Notes: generated by a model not told the origin, from the letters alone. A stretch of DNA of 64,000 nucleotides from Azonexus fungiphilus (GCF_003634965.1 NZ_RBXP01000014.1:124001-188000), one strand, 5' to 3'. Numbered from the stretch's first letter, positions 39,319 to 49,202 are shown. Numbers and translations are program-made.

Positions 39319-41721
39319 GTGCCCCTTGTCGCCAATGAAAAGACCATTCCCCGCGTCCATCTCGGCGGCACGCTGCTGATCGTCGTCCTGCTCGCCCTCG
39401 GGCTCGGCGGCTACTTTTCCTGGAAGCACCTGCACGAAGCTCAGGCCGCGCTCGAGCGCATCGAACAGCTGGCCGGCCAGCAGGTGCGCAACCGCCTGCA
39501 GGCCGAAATGGAAGGCGCCGTCGGCTTCATCGAATTCACCCGCGAGCGTACCGAGGCGGTCCTGCGCGAGAACCTGGTCGGTCAGGTTGACCTGGCCTAT
39601 CAGGTTGCCGAGGCGATCCATGCCCGCGAGGCTGGGCGCCGCCCGCCGGCCGAGGTCCGCCGGCTGATCGTCGAAGCCCTGCGCCCGGTGCGCTTCTACG
39701 ACGGCCGCGGCTACTACTTCATCGACGACATGCAGGGCCAGTTCATCCTGCTGCCGACCGCGCCGCAATATGAAGGGCAGACCAATCTCGACAATCGCGA
39801 CGATCGCGGCCATTACATCATGCGCGGCCTGATCGAGGCGGCGCGCAAGCCGCGCGGCGAAGGCTTCTCGCATTACCGCTGGTACCGTCCGGACGCGCCT
39901 GCGGAGATGGCCGACAAGCTGGCCTACGTCCGCCATTTCGCGCCCTATGACTGGCTGATCGGAACCGGCGACTATCTTTACCAGTGGGAAGTCCGCCAGC
40001 AGCAGGAGGCGCTCGCCCGCCTGCGCGCGACGCGCTTCGGCAGCAGCGGCTACGTTGCGGTGCTCGACCGTGACGGCAAGGGCCTGCTGTCGCCGGCCTT
40101 GCCGGAAATCGAAGGGCGTGCGCTTGCCGAACTGCCGGCCGAGCAGAGCGCTTCGCTGCAGAAGATACTGGCCGCGGCGACGCCGGAAGGTGCCTTCGTC
40201 AATTACCTGTGGCGTCAGCGCGGCAGCGGCGAATTCGTGCCCAAGACCGCCCTGGTCCGGATCGTCGAGCCCTGGGGCTGGGTGCTGGTCGTCAGCATGT
40301 ACGACGACGAAGTGCAGGCGGCGGTGAACGGGGAGCTGAAGCGCCACGGCGACATCGCCGAGGCTACCCGTGAAGGCCTGCTGCTGGCACTGCTCGGCGC
40401 CCTGGTGCTGGGCATCGCGGCCTCACTGATGTTCTCGCGCTGGACCAGCCGCTTCTTCCTCGAGTACGTGGCCGCCCGCCGTCAGGCCGAGGCCGCGCTC
40501 GAGGCGCAGCAATGCCAGCTCGAGCACCAGGTCAGCGCGCGCACCGCCGAGCTGGCCGAGGCCCGCGACGCGGCCGAGGCGGCCAGCCGGGCGAAGAGCG
40601 CCTTCCTGGCGAACATGAGCCACGAAATCCGGACCCCGATGAACGCGATCATCGGGCTGACCCACCTGCTCCGCCGCGACGAGGCCGATCCCGCCCGGCG
40701 CGTGCGCCTGGGCAAGATCGGCGATGCTGCCCAGCACCTGCTCGGCATCATCAACAGCATTCTCGACCTGTCGAAGATCGAGGCCGGGCATTTCTCGCTC
40801 GAAGTCGGCGAGTTCTCGCCGCGCGAACTGCTCGACAAGGCCTGCGCCATGTTCGACGAGCGCATTGCCGCCAAAGGCCTGGCGCTGCGCCTGCAGCTGT
40901 CGCCGGCGGTGCCGGAGCGGCTGCTCGGCGACGCCATGCGCATCGAGCAGGCGCTGGTCAATTTCGTCGGCAACGCAATCAAGTTTTCCGAGCACGGTGA
41001 AATCCGCGTCAGCCTCGAGCGGCTGCCCGATGTCGGCGCGCGCATCTGCCTGCGCCTGAGCGTCGAGGACCAGGGGATCGGCCTGACGCCGGCCGAGCAG
41101 GCGCGATTGTTCACCGCCTTCGTCCAGGCTGACGGTTCGACGACCCGAAAATACGGCGGCAGCGGCCTTGGCCTGGCGATCAATCGTCACCTCGCCGAAA
41201 TGATGGACGGCGAGGTCGGTGTCGATAGCCGGCCGGGCGAGGGCAGCCGTTTCTGGATGCATTTCTGCGTCGACCGTGCACTGCCGGTGTCTACCCATCC
41301 CGGGCCGGCCGAGGTGCCGCCGCCGGAAGCCCGGATCGCCAGCATGCATGCCGGCAAGCGGGTGCTGCTGGTCGAGGACGAGCCGATCAGCCGCGAGGTT
41401 GCCGTCGACCTGCTGGAAATCGCCGGTTTGCGCGTCGATGTTGCCGAGGATGGCGGCCAGGCGGTGCGCAAGGTCGCGGTCAACGACTACGCGCTGGTGC
41501 TGATGGACATGCAGATGCCGGGCATGGGCGGGGTCGAGGCGACGCGGGCGATCCGCAGCCTGCCCGGACGGGCGGCGCTGCCGATCGTGGCGATGACCGC
41601 CAATGCCTTCGATGAGGATCGCCAGGCCTGCCTGGCTGCCGGCATGAACGATCACGTCGGCAAACCGGTCGATCCGGACGTCCTCTACGCCACCTTGCTG
41701 CGCTGGTTGCCGGGCGCCTGA
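39319..41721 (+). CDS. Hybrid histidine kinase with tandem single-cache domains
   Basis: 800 residues. A membrane helix (about 15-37), two successive cache-2-like extracytoplasmic domains (about 60-215 with [12 protein letters not shown] and [10 protein letters not shown]; about 230-340 with [16 protein letters not shown] and [14 protein letters not shown]), a second membrane helix (about 355-375), a coiled coil, HisKA with [13 protein letters not shown], an ATPase domain with [12 protein letters not shown] and a C-terminal receiver with [13 protein letters not shown] and GKPVDPDVL. Cache domains bind small molecules outside the membrane, often carboxylates or amines. The start is GTG 39319 with GAGG 11 bases upstream. 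No separate response regulator is adjacent. Confidence 0.9.
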   Translation: MPLVANEKTIPRVHLGGTLLIVVLLALGLGGYFSWKHLHEAQAALERIEQLAGQQVRNRLQAEMEGAVGFIEFTRERTEAVLRENLVGQVDLAYQVAEAIHAREAGRRPPAEVRRLIVEALRPVRFYDGRGYYFIDDMQGQFILLPTAPQYEGQTNLDNRDDRGHYIMRGLIEAARKPRGEGFSHYRWYRPDAPAEMADKLAYVRHFAPYDWLIGTGDYLYQWEVRQQQEALARLRATRFGSSGYVAVLDRDGKGLLSPALPEIEGRALAELPAEQSASLQKILAAATPEGAFVNYLWRQRGSGEFVPKTALVRIVEPWGWVLVVSMYDDEVQAAVNGELKRHGDIAEATREGLLLALLGALVLGIAASLMFSRWTSRFFLEYVAARRQAEAALEAQQCQLEHQVSARTAELAEARDAAEAASRAKSAFLANMSHEIRTPMNAIIGLTHLLRRDEADPARRVRLGKIGDAAQHLLGIINSILDLSKIEAGHFSLEVGEFSPRELLDKACAMFDERIAAKGLALRLQLSPAVPERLLGDAMRIEQALVNFVGNAIKFSEHGEIRVSLERLPDVGARICLRLSVEDQGIGLTPAEQARLFTAFVQADGSTTRKYGGSGLGLAINRHLAEMMDGEVGVDSRPGEGSRFWMHFCVDRALPVSTHPGPAEVPPPEARIASMHAGKRVLLVEDEPISREVAVDLLEIAGLRVDVAEDGGQAVRKVAVNDYALVLMDMQMPGMGGVEATRAIRSLPGRAALPIVAMTANAFDEDRQACLAAGMNDHVGKPVDPDVLYATLLRWLPGA

Positions 41722-41736
41722 AGCGCCCGGCGGCGG

Positions 41737-43350
41737 TCAGATCCGGTACTGGGCGACCACCCGCTGCATCGCCTCCGACAGCCCGGCCAGCTCGTCGGCG
41801 CTGGCCGAAGTGGCGTTGGCGGCGGCGCTGTTCTCCTCCGACATCTGGGCGATCTTCTCGACTTCCTGAGCGAGCGTGGTGCTGGCCGCGCTCTGTTCGC
41901 GGATCGCCTCGGAGATGTCGGCGACCATTTCGACGGCCTCGCCCGAGCTCGCGCCGATGTCCTGGATCGAGGTGTTGGCCTGCTGGGCCAGCGCGACGCC
42001 CTGTTCGACGCGGCCGACCATCGCCTGGATGCTGCCGACCGCGCTCTGCGCGCCGCTCTGCATCTCGCTGATCGTCGTCGCGATTTCCTGCGTCGATTGC
42101 GTGGTCCGTTCGGCCAGCTTGCGCACTTCGTCGGCGACCACCGCGAAGCCGCGGCCCTGCTCGCCGGCACGCGCGGCTTCGATCGCCGCGTTGAGCGCGA
42201 GCAGGTTGGTCTGGTCGGCGATGTCCTTGATCACTGCGACCACCGAACTGATCCGCTCGCTGTTTTCCTCGAGCCGCGAAATCTGGGCTGCCGCTTCGTG
42301 CACCGTCGCGGCGATGCTGTCGATGCCGCGCACCGCTTCGCCGATCACCGCCGTGCCTTCCTGGGCCAGGCGGCCGGACTGGCGCGACACCGAGTCGGCT
42401 TCGCCGGCGCGGTCGGCGACGTGGTTGATGCTGACGGTCATTTCCTCCATCGTCGCCGCCATGCTCGAGGCCGATTCGCTCTGGTGCGCCGAGGCGATCG
42501 ACATCTGCTGCGAGGCGGTGGACACCCGCGATGCCGATTCCGAGACGGCCTGGGCCTTGCTGCCGACATCGCGCAGGCTGGCCTGGAGGCGGTCGAGCAG
42601 GCGGTTGAAGGCCTTGCCGGCGGTCGCCACTTCGTCGTCGCCCTTGACCGGGACGCGGCGGGTGAAGTCGAGATCGTTCTCGATGCGGCCGAATTCGCCG
42701 GCCATCGCGTTGAGCGAGGCGCTGACATGGCGGAAGGTGGTGATGCCGATGAAGGCGACCAGCGCGCCGATCAGCAGCACGGTGCCGAACATCATGTATT
42801 CGGCTTTCTGGTAGTTGCTGGCTGCCGTTGCCTTGCCTTTCGCCGCCATCTCGCTGTTGTATTTCATGTGCTTCTCGAACAGGTCGGCGACGACGTTGGC
42901 CTGCTTGGCCAGAACCGCACCGGCCAGGTCGCGGGCTTCGTCGTTGCGGTTGGCGGCTGAGGCGGCGATGACTTTCTCCATCTCGGCAAAATAGCTGCTC
43001 AGCGCCTGCTGCTCTGCCTCGAGCAGGCGGCGGTCCTCGTCGTCGCTGAGCAGTTTCTTGTAGTCGTCGAGGTGCTGCTGGATGTCGCGCCGGTATTCGG
43101 CGAGCTTTTCCTCGTGCTCGCGCATCTTGGCCGGGTCGGTGGTCAGGATGTGGTTGAGGACGCGGGTGCGCAGGCGCAGGAAGTTGCGGCTGGCTTCCTC
43201 GAGCGTGAGGATGCTGGGAATGGTGTTGTCGTTGACGGCGAGCAATTCTTCCTCGATCTTCTGCATCTGGCTGAAACCTGCTGCGGCGACGATCAGCAGC
43301 CCTGTGACGGCGATGGCGATGAGGATCATCAGGCGTTTGGCGATGGTCAT
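41737..43350 (-). CDS. Methyl-accepting chemotaxis protein with four-helix-bundle sensor
   Basis: 537 residues from ATG 43350, which has GGGGGG just upstream; the 46 in-frame codons before it do not look coded. Membrane helices at about 8-30 and 187-209 flank an all-helical periplasmic domain (4HB_MCP type, [23 protein letters not shown]). HAMP follows (about 210-265), then the signalling coiled coil with the conserved hairpin tip [20 protein letters not shown] near 415. The C-terminus ends RVVAQYRI without a CheR-tethering pentapeptide. It is convergent with the cache kinase 15 bases away and divergent from the M48 peptidase gene. Confidence 0.95.
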   Translation of the reverse strand: MTIAKRLMILIAIAVTGLLIVAAAGFSQMQKIEEELLAVNDNTIPSILTLEEASRNFLRLRTRVLNHILTTDPAKMREHEEKLAEYRRDIQQHLDDYKKLLSDDEDRRLLEAEQQALSSYFAEMEKVIAASAANRNDEARDLAGAVLAKQANVVADLFEKHMKYNSEMAAKGKATAASNYQKAEYMMFGTVLLIGALVAFIGITTFRHVSASLNAMAGEFGRIENDLDFTRRVPVKGDDEVATAGKAFNRLLDRLQASLRDVGSKAQAVSESASRVSTASQQMSIASAHQSESASSMAATMEEMTVSINHVADRAGEADSVSRQSGRLAQEGTAVIGEAVRGIDSIAATVHEAAAQISRLEENSERISSVVAVIKDIADQTNLLALNAAIEAARAGEQGRGFAVVADEVRKLAERTTQSTQEIATTISEMQSGAQSAVGSIQAMVGRVEQGVALAQQANTSIQDIGASSGEAVEMVADISEAIREQSAASTTLAQEVEKIAQMSEENSAAANATSASADELAGLSEAMQRVVAQYRI

Positions 43351-43486
43351 TTTTCCCCCCGGATTTTGGCGTTGGCGAATCTGGCGTGCGGCTCGATTAT
43401 TAGCCTTAGAATTAAAGCAGGCTGAATGCAATGGGTATTCTTGCATAAGCGGCAAAAACACCAAAAATATATTTGGAGTCACCGAC

Positions 43487-44815
43487 ATGTCGGATCACGC
43501 CCGGTTCGCCCACCGTCTTCACCACAACCGCCTGAGCCGCCGCGACGTGCTCTGGCTGTTCGGCGCCGCGGCGCTGTCCGGCTGCGCTCAGTCGCCGGTC
43601 GGCGGCCAGTCGATCCTGGTCGGCATGAGCGAGGCCGACGAAAAGGCCGTCGACCGGCAGGTCGCGCCGCAGCAGTTCTCGCAGGATCTCGGCCCGGTCC
43701 AGGATGCCTCGGTGAACGCCTACGTCAGCTCGGTCGGCGAGCGCCTCGACAAGCTGACGCACCGGCCGCAGATGCCGTATTCCTACCGCGTCCTCAACGC
43801 CAACTACGTCAACGCCTACACCTTCCCGGGCGGCGCCATGGGCGTCACCCGCGGCATCCTGGTCGATCTGCAGAACGAGGCCGAACTGGCGGCGCTGCTC
43901 GGCCACGAGATGGGCCACGTCAACGCCCGTCATGCGGCGCAGCGCCAGGGCCAGACGATGGTCGCGCAGATCGCCGCGGCCGGCGCCAGCATCGCCGCCT
44001 CGAGCAGCGAGTGGGGCGGGCTGGTGGCGATCGGCAGCCAGCTCGGCGCCAGCGCACTGCTCTCGAGCTACTCGCGCGACAACGAACGCGAGGCCGATGC
44101 GCTCGGCCAGGAATACATGGTCCGCGCCGGCTATCCGGCGAGCGGCATGACCGCGCTGCACCAGTTGCTGGTCGACCAGCAGAAGGAAACGCCGGGGCTG
44201 CTGCAGACGATGTTCTCCAGCCATCCGATGAACAGCGAGCGGCGCGATACCGCGCGCCGGCTGGCCGAGAGCAAGTACGCCGCCAGCCTGAAGCGCGATC
44301 CGGGCCGCGAGCGCTTCATGGACAGCACCGCCGCGCTGCGCCGGATCAAGCCGACGATCAGCGCCTGCCAGAAGGGCGAGGTGGCGATGGCCGGCAAGCA
44401 GTACGCCAGGGCCGAGGGCGAGTTCCGCAACGCGCTCCAGAAGACGTCGCGCGACTACGCCGCCAACCTGCTGATGGCGCAGTGCCTGCAGGCCCAGGAC
44501 CGCGACCGCGAGGCGCTGGCCTACGCCGAGACGGCCAAGCAGATCTATCCGCAGGAAGCCCAGGCGCACAAGCTGGCCGGTGTCCTCGCGCTTGGCCTCA
44601 AGGACCCGGGCGCTGCCTACGCCGGGCTCGACCAGTACGACCGGCTGCTGCCCGGCGATGCCGGCGTCGGCTTCCTCAAGGGCGTCGCCCTCGAGGGCAT
44701 GGGCCGGCGCCAGGAAGCGGCGCGCCAGTATTCGGCCTATCTCAATCGCAACCGCCAGGGCAAGGCTGCCGAATACGCCTACAGCCGGCTGCGCGGCTGG
44801 GGTTATGTGAAGTGA
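43487..44815 (+). CDS. BepA-like M48 metallopeptidase lipoprotein with TPR domain
   Basis: 442 residues. The N-terminus has twin arginines ([13 protein letters not shown]) and a lipobox ALSGC (cysteine near 31), so it is probably a lipoprotein, perhaps Tat-exported. The catalytic zinc motif is HEMGH (near 145), with the downstream glutamate in [15 protein letters not shown]-terminal TPR-like region (about 300-440) follows, as in BepA/YfgC, which degrades misassembled outer-membrane proteins. TTGGAG lies upstream of the ATG. The gap to the MCP gene is 136 bases; a promoter-like TTGGCG-17-GATTAT lies there but is weak. A 34-base palindrome follows the stop. Confidence 0.93.
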   Translation: MSDHARFAHRLHHNRLSRRDVLWLFGAAALSGCAQSPVGGQSILVGMSEADEKAVDRQVAPQQFSQDLGPVQDASVNAYVSSVGERLDKLTHRPQMPYSYRVLNANYVNAYTFPGGAMGVTRGILVDLQNEAELAALLGHEMGHVNARHAAQRQGQTMVAQIAAAGASIAASSSEWGGLVAIGSQLGASALLSSYSRDNEREADALGQEYMVRAGYPASGMTALHQLLVDQQKETPGLLQTMFSSHPMNSERRDTARRLAESKYAASLKRDPGRERFMDSTAALRRIKPTISACQKGEVAMAGKQYARAEGEFRNALQKTSRDYAANLLMAQCLQAQDRDREALAYAETAKQIYPQEAQAHKLAGVLALGLKDPGAAYAGLDQYDRLLPGDAGVGFLKGVALEGMGRRQEAARQYSAYLNRNRQGKAAEYAYSRLRGWGYVK

Positions 44816-44820
44816 TCCGG

Positions 44821-44854
44821 AATTTCACGGTCGACGGCCGTCGACCGTGAAATT
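44821..44854. terminator. 34-base perfect palindrome, probable bidirectional terminator; repeat copy
   Basis: AATTTCACGGTCGACGG (44821-44837) is followed with no loop by its exact reverse complement (44838-44854). It fills the gap between the converging M48 and Crp/Fnr stop codons. Its arms hold the CGGTCGAC core of the dispersed palindrome family. T-rich flanks (AAATTTC) can serve as a tail in both directions. Confidence 0.7.
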
Positions 44855-45529
44855 TCAGTCGCCGAAACCGCGCAGGCCGTCGAGGTCGATGACGTGGATG
44901 CCGCCGTACTCGCTGCGCACCAGGCCGGCCTCCTCGAGCACCTTGAGCCCCTGGTTGGCGCGCTGCCGGGAAACCCCGGCGAGGTAGCCGAGCTCCTCCT
45001 GGGAAATCTGCAGCAGCCGGTTGGTCCCCGGGTAGAGCACCGGGTTGAACAGCGCCGCCAGGACACGGGCGATGCGCGTGTCGATGTCGAGCAGGCGCTC
45101 GTTCTCCATCATCCCGATGAACTGGCCGAGACGCTCGTTGAGCTGGGCGATCATGTAGCGGTTGAAGGGAATGCTGTGGTCGAGCAGCCACAGGAAGGTC
45201 GCCCGGTTCATGAAGGCGACGCGGGTGTCGCGGATCGCCATGACGTCGTAGCGCCGCGTCTCCTCCTTGAGCAGCGAGCCTTCACCGAACCAGCCGCCGC
45301 TGCTGATGCCGGTCAGCGAGGTGGTCTTGCCGGTGGTCCAGTGGCTGGCCATCTTGCCCAGGCCGTCGATGATGCCCATCCAGTGGGTCACCGGCTCCCC
45401 CTTCATGCAGATGAAGGCGCCCGCCGCAAAACTGCGCTCGACCGTGCCGGCCAGCGCCCGCTGCATCTCCTCCTCGCTCAGCGTCTGTCCCCATTGCGAG
45501 GTACGCAGCAGTTCCTCAGCGTTTTTCAA
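44855..45529 (-). CDS. Crp/Fnr-family transcriptional regulator without Fe-S cysteines
   Basis: 224 residues. Cyclic-nucleotide-binding-like fold (about 20-125, GAFICMKGEPVTHWMGIIDG), long dimer helix (about 125-160) and Crp-type helix-turn-helix (about 170-215, SQEELGYLAGVSRQRANQGLK). The N-terminal cysteine set of FNR is missing and there is no obvious heme motif, so the signal is unknown. It belongs to the group of Crp-like regulators with a QEELGYLAGVSRQ recognition region. A perfect TATAAT lies upstream on the same strand (45566-45561). Confidence 0.92.
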   Translation of the reverse strand: MKNAEELLRTSQWGQTLSEEEMQRALAGTVERSFAAGAFICMKGEPVTHWMGIIDGLGKMASHWTTGKTTSLTGISSGGWFGEGSLLKEETRRYDVMAIRDTRVAFMNRATFLWLLDHSIPFNRYMIAQLNERLGQFIGMMENERLLDIDTRIARVLAALFNPVLYPGTNRLLQISQEELGYLAGVSRQRANQGLKVLEEAGLVRSEYGGIHVIDLDGLRGFGD

Positions 45530-45560
45530 TGCTTGTTTCCGTATGGTCTGCCGAGTCGCG

Positions 45561-45566
45561 ATTATA
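45561..45566 (-). promoter_or_regulatory. Minus-strand -10 box for the Crp/Fnr gene
   Basis: Reads TATAAT on the minus strand, 32 bases before the ATG. No good -35 box sits at 16-18 bases, so an activator may be required. Confidence 0.45.
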
Positions 45567-45643
45567 GGCGGTGTGTATCGGAGGTGCCCGCAAAATTCTC
45601 ATGTCGCTGGTTGCGGCGAGTGTGCATATTTGCAGAGTGTCGC

Positions 45644-45672
45644 TTGACTTCCTTGTGCGACCCGAATAGCAT
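45644..45672 (+). promoter_or_regulatory. Sigma-70 promoter of the PspA/flotillin operon
   Basis: TTGACT (45644-45649), 17-base spacer, TAGCAT (45667-45672), about 48 bases before the first start codon. This is the best consensus-like promoter in the window. Confidence 0.65.
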
Positions 45673-45685
45673 TTGTATGCAAATG
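45670..45685. promoter_or_regulatory. Inverted repeat at the psp-type promoter, candidate operator
   Basis: CATTTG-TATG-CAAATG overlaps the -10 box and the expected transcription start. A partly overlapping direct repeat (TTGTATGC / AATGTATGC) extends to about 45691. Position suggests a repressor site. Confidence 0.4.
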
Positions 45686-45720
45686 TATGCGTTTTGTTAT
45701 TGTTGTAATCGGAGGTGTGC

Positions 45721-46227
45721 GTGGCACAGATGCAAACCTTGTCAATCCGTATCCCGGATGAGGACTTTCAGTGGCTGCTGATGCAGTCTGACGGCAATGT
45801 GCGGACCCCGAGCGAGAAATTGCGCAGTTTGTTGCAGCAGGCTCGCGAGCAGCAGCAGGGGTTGAACGATCCTGAGCGCTGCGCAGCCAGAATGCGTCAA
45901 CTGGTACAGCCCTTCATCGACGAGATGGGGGTTGTCGAGCGCGAACGGCAGATGCATTCCGATTTGCTGGCGGCCGTTGCCGAACAGTTGCCGGGGATCA
46001 TGGCATTGCTCGTTGCCGGCCGTCCTGCGCAAGAGGGGGCGGCAGGTGCCACTGAGGCATTGGTCGCCCAGCGCTGCTTCCGGTTGTTTGCTTCGCTGCT
46101 CAAAGGGGCAATCGTCTCAAATCCTGCGGTTTATGCTTCTGGTGTATATGATCGGCATTTGCCGGATATCATCGAGCTTGCAGAGATCATTTCAAGTAGA
46201 AAAGGGAAGGAAACGAACCATGGCTGA
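45721..46227 (+). CDS. Hypothetical protein leading the PspA/flotillin operon
   Basis: 168 residues from GTG 45721, chosen because GGAGG (45711-45715) ends 5 bases upstream; ATG 45730 is an alternative. The N-terminus QTLSIRIPDEDFQWLL, followed by TPSEKLRSLLQQA, resembles a ribbon-helix-helix motif, although it may be only a structural likeness. The middle is helical and acidic (DPERCAARMRQLVQPFIDEMGVVERER). No membrane segment. It overlaps pspA by 8 bases, so the two are coupled. It might regulate the operon or act as a partner of PspA; neither is shown. Base composition is noticeably less GC-rich here than in neighbouring genes. Confidence 0.75.
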   Translation: MAQMQTLSIRIPDEDFQWLLMQSDGNVRTPSEKLRSLLQQAREQQQGLNDPERCAARMRQLVQPFIDEMGVVERERQMHSDLLAAVAEQLPGIMALLVAGRPAQEGAAGATEALVAQRCFRLFASLLKGAIVSNPAVYASGVYDRHLPDIIELAEIISSRKGKETNHG

Positions 46228-46897
46228 AACAGTTGCATCGCGCGTTTCGCGCATCATCGTCGGTGGTACGCATGCCCTGCTCGACAAGGCCGAAAACCTG
46301 GCCCCGGAGGCCGTCATGAATCAGGCGATCCGCGAAATTGAGCAAGTCGCAGGTGAGGTCAGGACGGATCTCGGCAAGTGCGAAGCTGCCAAACATCTGG
46401 TGCTGGGGCGGATTGCAAGACTCAATGCAGAGCACGAGTCACTGGCTGAACAGGTCGATCTGGCGCTCAATTCAAACCGGGACGATCTTGCCAGTGCTGC
46501 GATTGCCCGTCAGGCGGACATTGAAGATCTACTGCCAGTGTTGAAAAAATCGCTGGATGAACAAAGCGAGCAAGGGCGTGAATACGAAAGCTATCTGGTT
46601 GCATTGCAAGCCAAGAAGCGTGAACTCGAGCAGACGCTCGAAGATTTCCGGCGCAGCCAGGAAAACCTCGACGCAGCGCCGGGCGCAATGCCAGGCAGCA
46701 GCAGGCAGAGTCGGGTAGAGGAAGCAGAAGCAAGCTTTGGCAAGATCGTTTCCCGCCATACGGGAGCTGCGGGGCTGATTGGCGGAAGCGCCGGAGATAC
46801 GGCCAAGCTGCGTGAACTCGCTGAAATGCAACGCAACAACCGGGTTGCCGAGCGTTTGGCCGCGCTCAAGGCCGGGCGCAACGGAAAGATCGACTGA
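46220..46897 (+). CDS. pspA: PspA/IM30-family membrane-stress protein
   Basis: 225 residues, almost entirely predicted coiled coil: ASRVSRIIVGGTHALLDKAENLAPEAVMNQAIREIEQV at the N-terminus is the family signature, followed by long Lys/Glu/Gln-rich helices and a C-terminal segment with GDTAKLRELAEMQRNNRV. PspA proteins bind and protect the inner membrane and, in enterobacteria, restrain PspF. No pspF, pspB or pspC is present; the partners here are YqiJ- and YqiK-like genes. Start ATG has GGGAAGG upstream and overlaps the preceding gene by 8 bases. Confidence 0.88.
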   Translation: MAETVASRVSRIIVGGTHALLDKAENLAPEAVMNQAIREIEQVAGEVRTDLGKCEAAKHLVLGRIARLNAEHESLAEQVDLALNSNRDDLASAAIARQADIEDLLPVLKKSLDEQSEQGREYESYLVALQAKKRELEQTLEDFRRSQENLDAAPGAMPGSSRQSRVEEAEASFGKIVSRHTGAAGLIGGSAGDTAKLRELAEMQRNNRVAERLAALKAGRNGKID

Positions 46898-46907
46898 AGG
46901 GACTGTC

Positions 46908-47534
46908 GTGGAACTGCTGCTTGCTCAAGAATCGTGGCCATTCGCTGTTGCAGTTTTGCTCTTGCTGGCTATTGGCGTTATCGAAGGAGCCGGTCTGCTA
47001 GCCGGGGTCAGTCTATCTGCGTGGATGGAGCAGCAGTTGCCGGATACGCTGGACGCTGTTTCGGAAAGCTGGCTCGGCTGGCTGCACGTCGGCAAAGTGC
47101 CTTTACTGGTGCTGCTGGTCCTTTTCCTGACAGTGTTTTCCATCATTGGCCTAGCCTGTGAAGCTGTCGCGCATGGTTTGCTCGGGTTTTATCCATCGCC
47201 GTTGTTGAGTGTGCCGGTTGCCTTCCTTGGTGCTCTACCGGTGGTGCGTGCGACCGCTGCGACTGTCGCACGGTTTGTGCCGACAGATGAGACCAGTGCT
47301 GTTCCTCTGTCCAGTCTGGTCGGGCGCATCGCAATCGTTGTCAATGGCACCGCGAGTCTTGGCTATCCGGCTCAGGCACGGACGCGCAACGAGTCGGGGC
47401 AGACTTTTTACATACATGTTGAACCGGATAGCGAAGGGCTGAAATTCGTTAGCGGTGACGCTGTTCTGTTGATCAGCCAGATATCGGGCACGCGTTTTCA
47501 CGCCATTCCGAACCCGCGTCCGGATCTGCTCTAA
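46908..47534 (+). CDS. yqiJ: YqiJ-like inner-membrane OB-fold protein
   Basis: 208 residues from GTG 46908, 10 bases after the pspA stop, with GAAGGGA upstream. N-terminal membrane helix (about 8-30), a second hydrophobic region (about 62-90) and a third (about 93-115), then a soluble C-terminal OB-like domain (about 135-205, LVGRIAIVVNGTASLGYPAQA and GDAVLLISQI). This matches the YqiJ/DUF1449 family, normally encoded next to the flotillin YqiK, as here. NfeD-like OB domains are thought to help assemble SPFH proteins. Confidence 0.85.
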   Translation: MELLLAQESWPFAVAVLLLLAIGVIEGAGLLAGVSLSAWMEQQLPDTLDAVSESWLGWLHVGKVPLLVLLVLFLTVFSIIGLACEAVAHGLLGFYPSPLLSVPVAFLGALPVVRATAATVARFVPTDETSAVPLSSLVGRIAIVVNGTASLGYPAQARTRNESGQTFYIHVEPDSEGLKFVSGDAVLLISQISGTRFHAIPNPRPDLL

Positions 47535-47561
47535 CAATCAATCAGGGAGAATAAAACCACC

Positions 47562-49202
47562 ATGGAACAACTGCTCGATATCGGACTTTTTGCGGGCATC
47601 CTGCTCGTTGGGCTGCTCGTTATTGGTCTTGTTTTTTCGCGTCTCTACAGGCGTTCGTCAAAAGAGCTTTCCTTCGTGCGCACCGGCCTCGGCGGCCAGA
47701 AAGTGGTGATGGACGGCGGCGCCATCGTGCTGCCGGTCTTCCACGAGTGCGTGAATATCAACATGAACACGCTCAAGCTGGAGGTGTCGCGCGCCGGCGC
47801 CGACAGCCTGATCACCCTCGACCGCCTGCGCGTCGATGCCGTCGCCGCCTTCTTCGTGCGTGTCATCCCCAGCGTCGAGGGCGTCGCCAACGCGGCGCAG
47901 ACCCTCGGCCAGCGCACCATGCACCCGGATTCGCTGAAGGAACTGGTCGAAGACAAGTTCGTCGATGCCCTGCGTGCGGCGGCGGTGTCGATGAGCATGC
48001 ACCAGTTGCTCGACAAGCGCGCCGACTTCATCCAGGCAGTGCAGAACGCCGTCTCGGAAGACCTGCTGAAGAACGGCCTGGAGCTTGAATCGGTCAGCCT
48101 GACCCGCCTCGACCAGACGCCGATCAGCTTCTTCAACGCCCAGAACGCCTTCGACGCCGAAGGTCTGACCAAGCTGACGCAGCAGACGCAACAGCGCGCC
48201 AGGGAGCGTAACGAAATCGAGCAGGACACGGCCGTGGCCATCGCCCAGAAGAATTTCGAGGCGACCCAGCTCAAGCTGACCATCGAGAAGGACCAGACCT
48301 TCGCCACCCTGCAGCAGCAACAGGAAGTTGCCACCCGCCAGGCACAGCAGACCGCCGAGGTGGCGAGCATCACCGCCCAGCGCGAACGCGAGGCGCAGCA
48401 GGCCAAGATCGACGCCGAACGGCAGGTGCAGGAAGCCGAGGTCGAAAAGAACCGCGCCATCCGCCAGCGCCAGATTGAAGCCGACCGCGAGGTGCAGGTG
48501 GCCAAGATCGACCAGGAAAAGCGCACCACCCTGGCCGACCAGGACAAGCTGATCTCCATTGCCGAGAAATCCAAGGCGCAGTCCGAGGCCGAGAAACAGG
48601 CCAATGAGGCTCGTGCTCTTGCCGCCCGTGCCGAGGAGCAGGTGAAGACCGCGCGCGAAGTGGCGATTGCCGAGCGTGAGAAGCAGATTGCCCTGGTTGA
48701 AGCTGAGCGAGAAGCGCAGCAGCAGGCGATCGGAATTCGTGTTTCGGCGGAAGCCGAGAAGGATGCTGCCGAGAATCTGGCAGAGGCTACCAAGATCAAG
48801 GCCGAGGCTCAGCAGGTTCAGTATCAGGTGGACGCCAACGGGATCGAGTTGCGTAATGCCGCCTTGAACACGCTGGCGACCGACCAGATCGCGATGCAAA
48901 TCAAGATGAAGCTGCTCGAGGTCCTGCCGGGAATCATTGAAGCCTCGGTCAAGCCGATCGAGAAGATTGACGGCATCAAGATTGTCCAGGTCGACGGATT
49001 AAACCGAGGCAATGGAACCGGCACTGGTGCCCCGGCCGTTGGCGGCAACCTGGCCGAGCAAGCAGTGGCGGCGGCCCTGACTTATCGGGCTCAGCAGCCG
49101 ATACTTGATGCCGTGCTTGGCGAGATTGGCATGAAGGGTGGCGATCTCAATGGCCTGGTTGATGTTGTTCGCCAGGAGATCGGCGCTAATCCAGCGGCCT
49201 GA
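47562..49202 (+). CDS. yqiK: YqiK-like flotillin, SPFH-domain membrane scaffold
   Basis: 546 residues. An N-terminal membrane helix (about 5-27), the SPFH/band-7 domain (about 40-210, FVRTGLGGQKVVMDGGAIVLP), a very long Glu/Ala/Gln-rich coiled coil (about 215-420) and a C-terminal oligomerisation region (about 440-540). The order and length fit E. coli YqiK. Flotillins organise membrane microdomains. It closes a four-gene operon with the leader gene, pspA and yqiJ; AGGGAG precedes the ATG. The G+C of the gene rises again from about 47,660 onward relative to the two preceding genes. Confidence 0.93.
   Translation: MEQLLDIGLFAGILLVGLLVIGLVFSRLYRRSSKELSFVRTGLGGQKVVMDGGAIVLPVFHECVNINMNTLKLEVSRAGADSLITLDRLRVDAVAAFFVRVIPSVEGVANAAQTLGQRTMHPDSLKELVEDKFVDALRAAAVSMSMHQLLDKRADFIQAVQNAVSEDLLKNGLELESVSLTRLDQTPISFFNAQNAFDAEGLTKLTQQTQQRARERNEIEQDTAVAIAQKNFEATQLKLTIEKDQTFATLQQQQEVATRQAQQTAEVASITAQREREAQQAKIDAERQVQEAEVEKNRAIRQRQIEADREVQVAKIDQEKRTTLADQDKLISIAEKSKAQSEAEKQANEARALAARAEEQVKTAREVAIAEREKQIALVEAEREAQQQAIGIRVSAEAEKDAAENLAEATKIKAEAQQVQYQVDANGIELRNAALNTLATDQIAMQIKMKLLEVLPGIIEASVKPIEKIDGIKIVQVDGLNRGNGTGTGAPAVGGNLAEQAVAAALTYRAQQPILDAVLGEIGMKGGDLNGLVDVVRQEIGANPAA

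Noticed and set aside
33750..39371. A very long open frame on the minus strand opposite icmF
   Set aside because: It is the antisense frame of icmF created by strong G/C third-position bias. The translation lacks recognisable domains until the real AraC- and PhnD-like regions, which have their own starts.
43351..43486. Flagellar sigma-28 type promoter upstream of the MCP gene
   Set aside because: A GCTAATAA-like box is present on the minus strand, but no TAAA box at the right distance.
45722..45744. TGGCAC resembling a sigma-54 -24 element near the PspA operon
   Set aside because: There is no GC at the correct -12 position, and it lies inside the first coding sequence. The sigma-70 promoter at 45644 explains the operon better.
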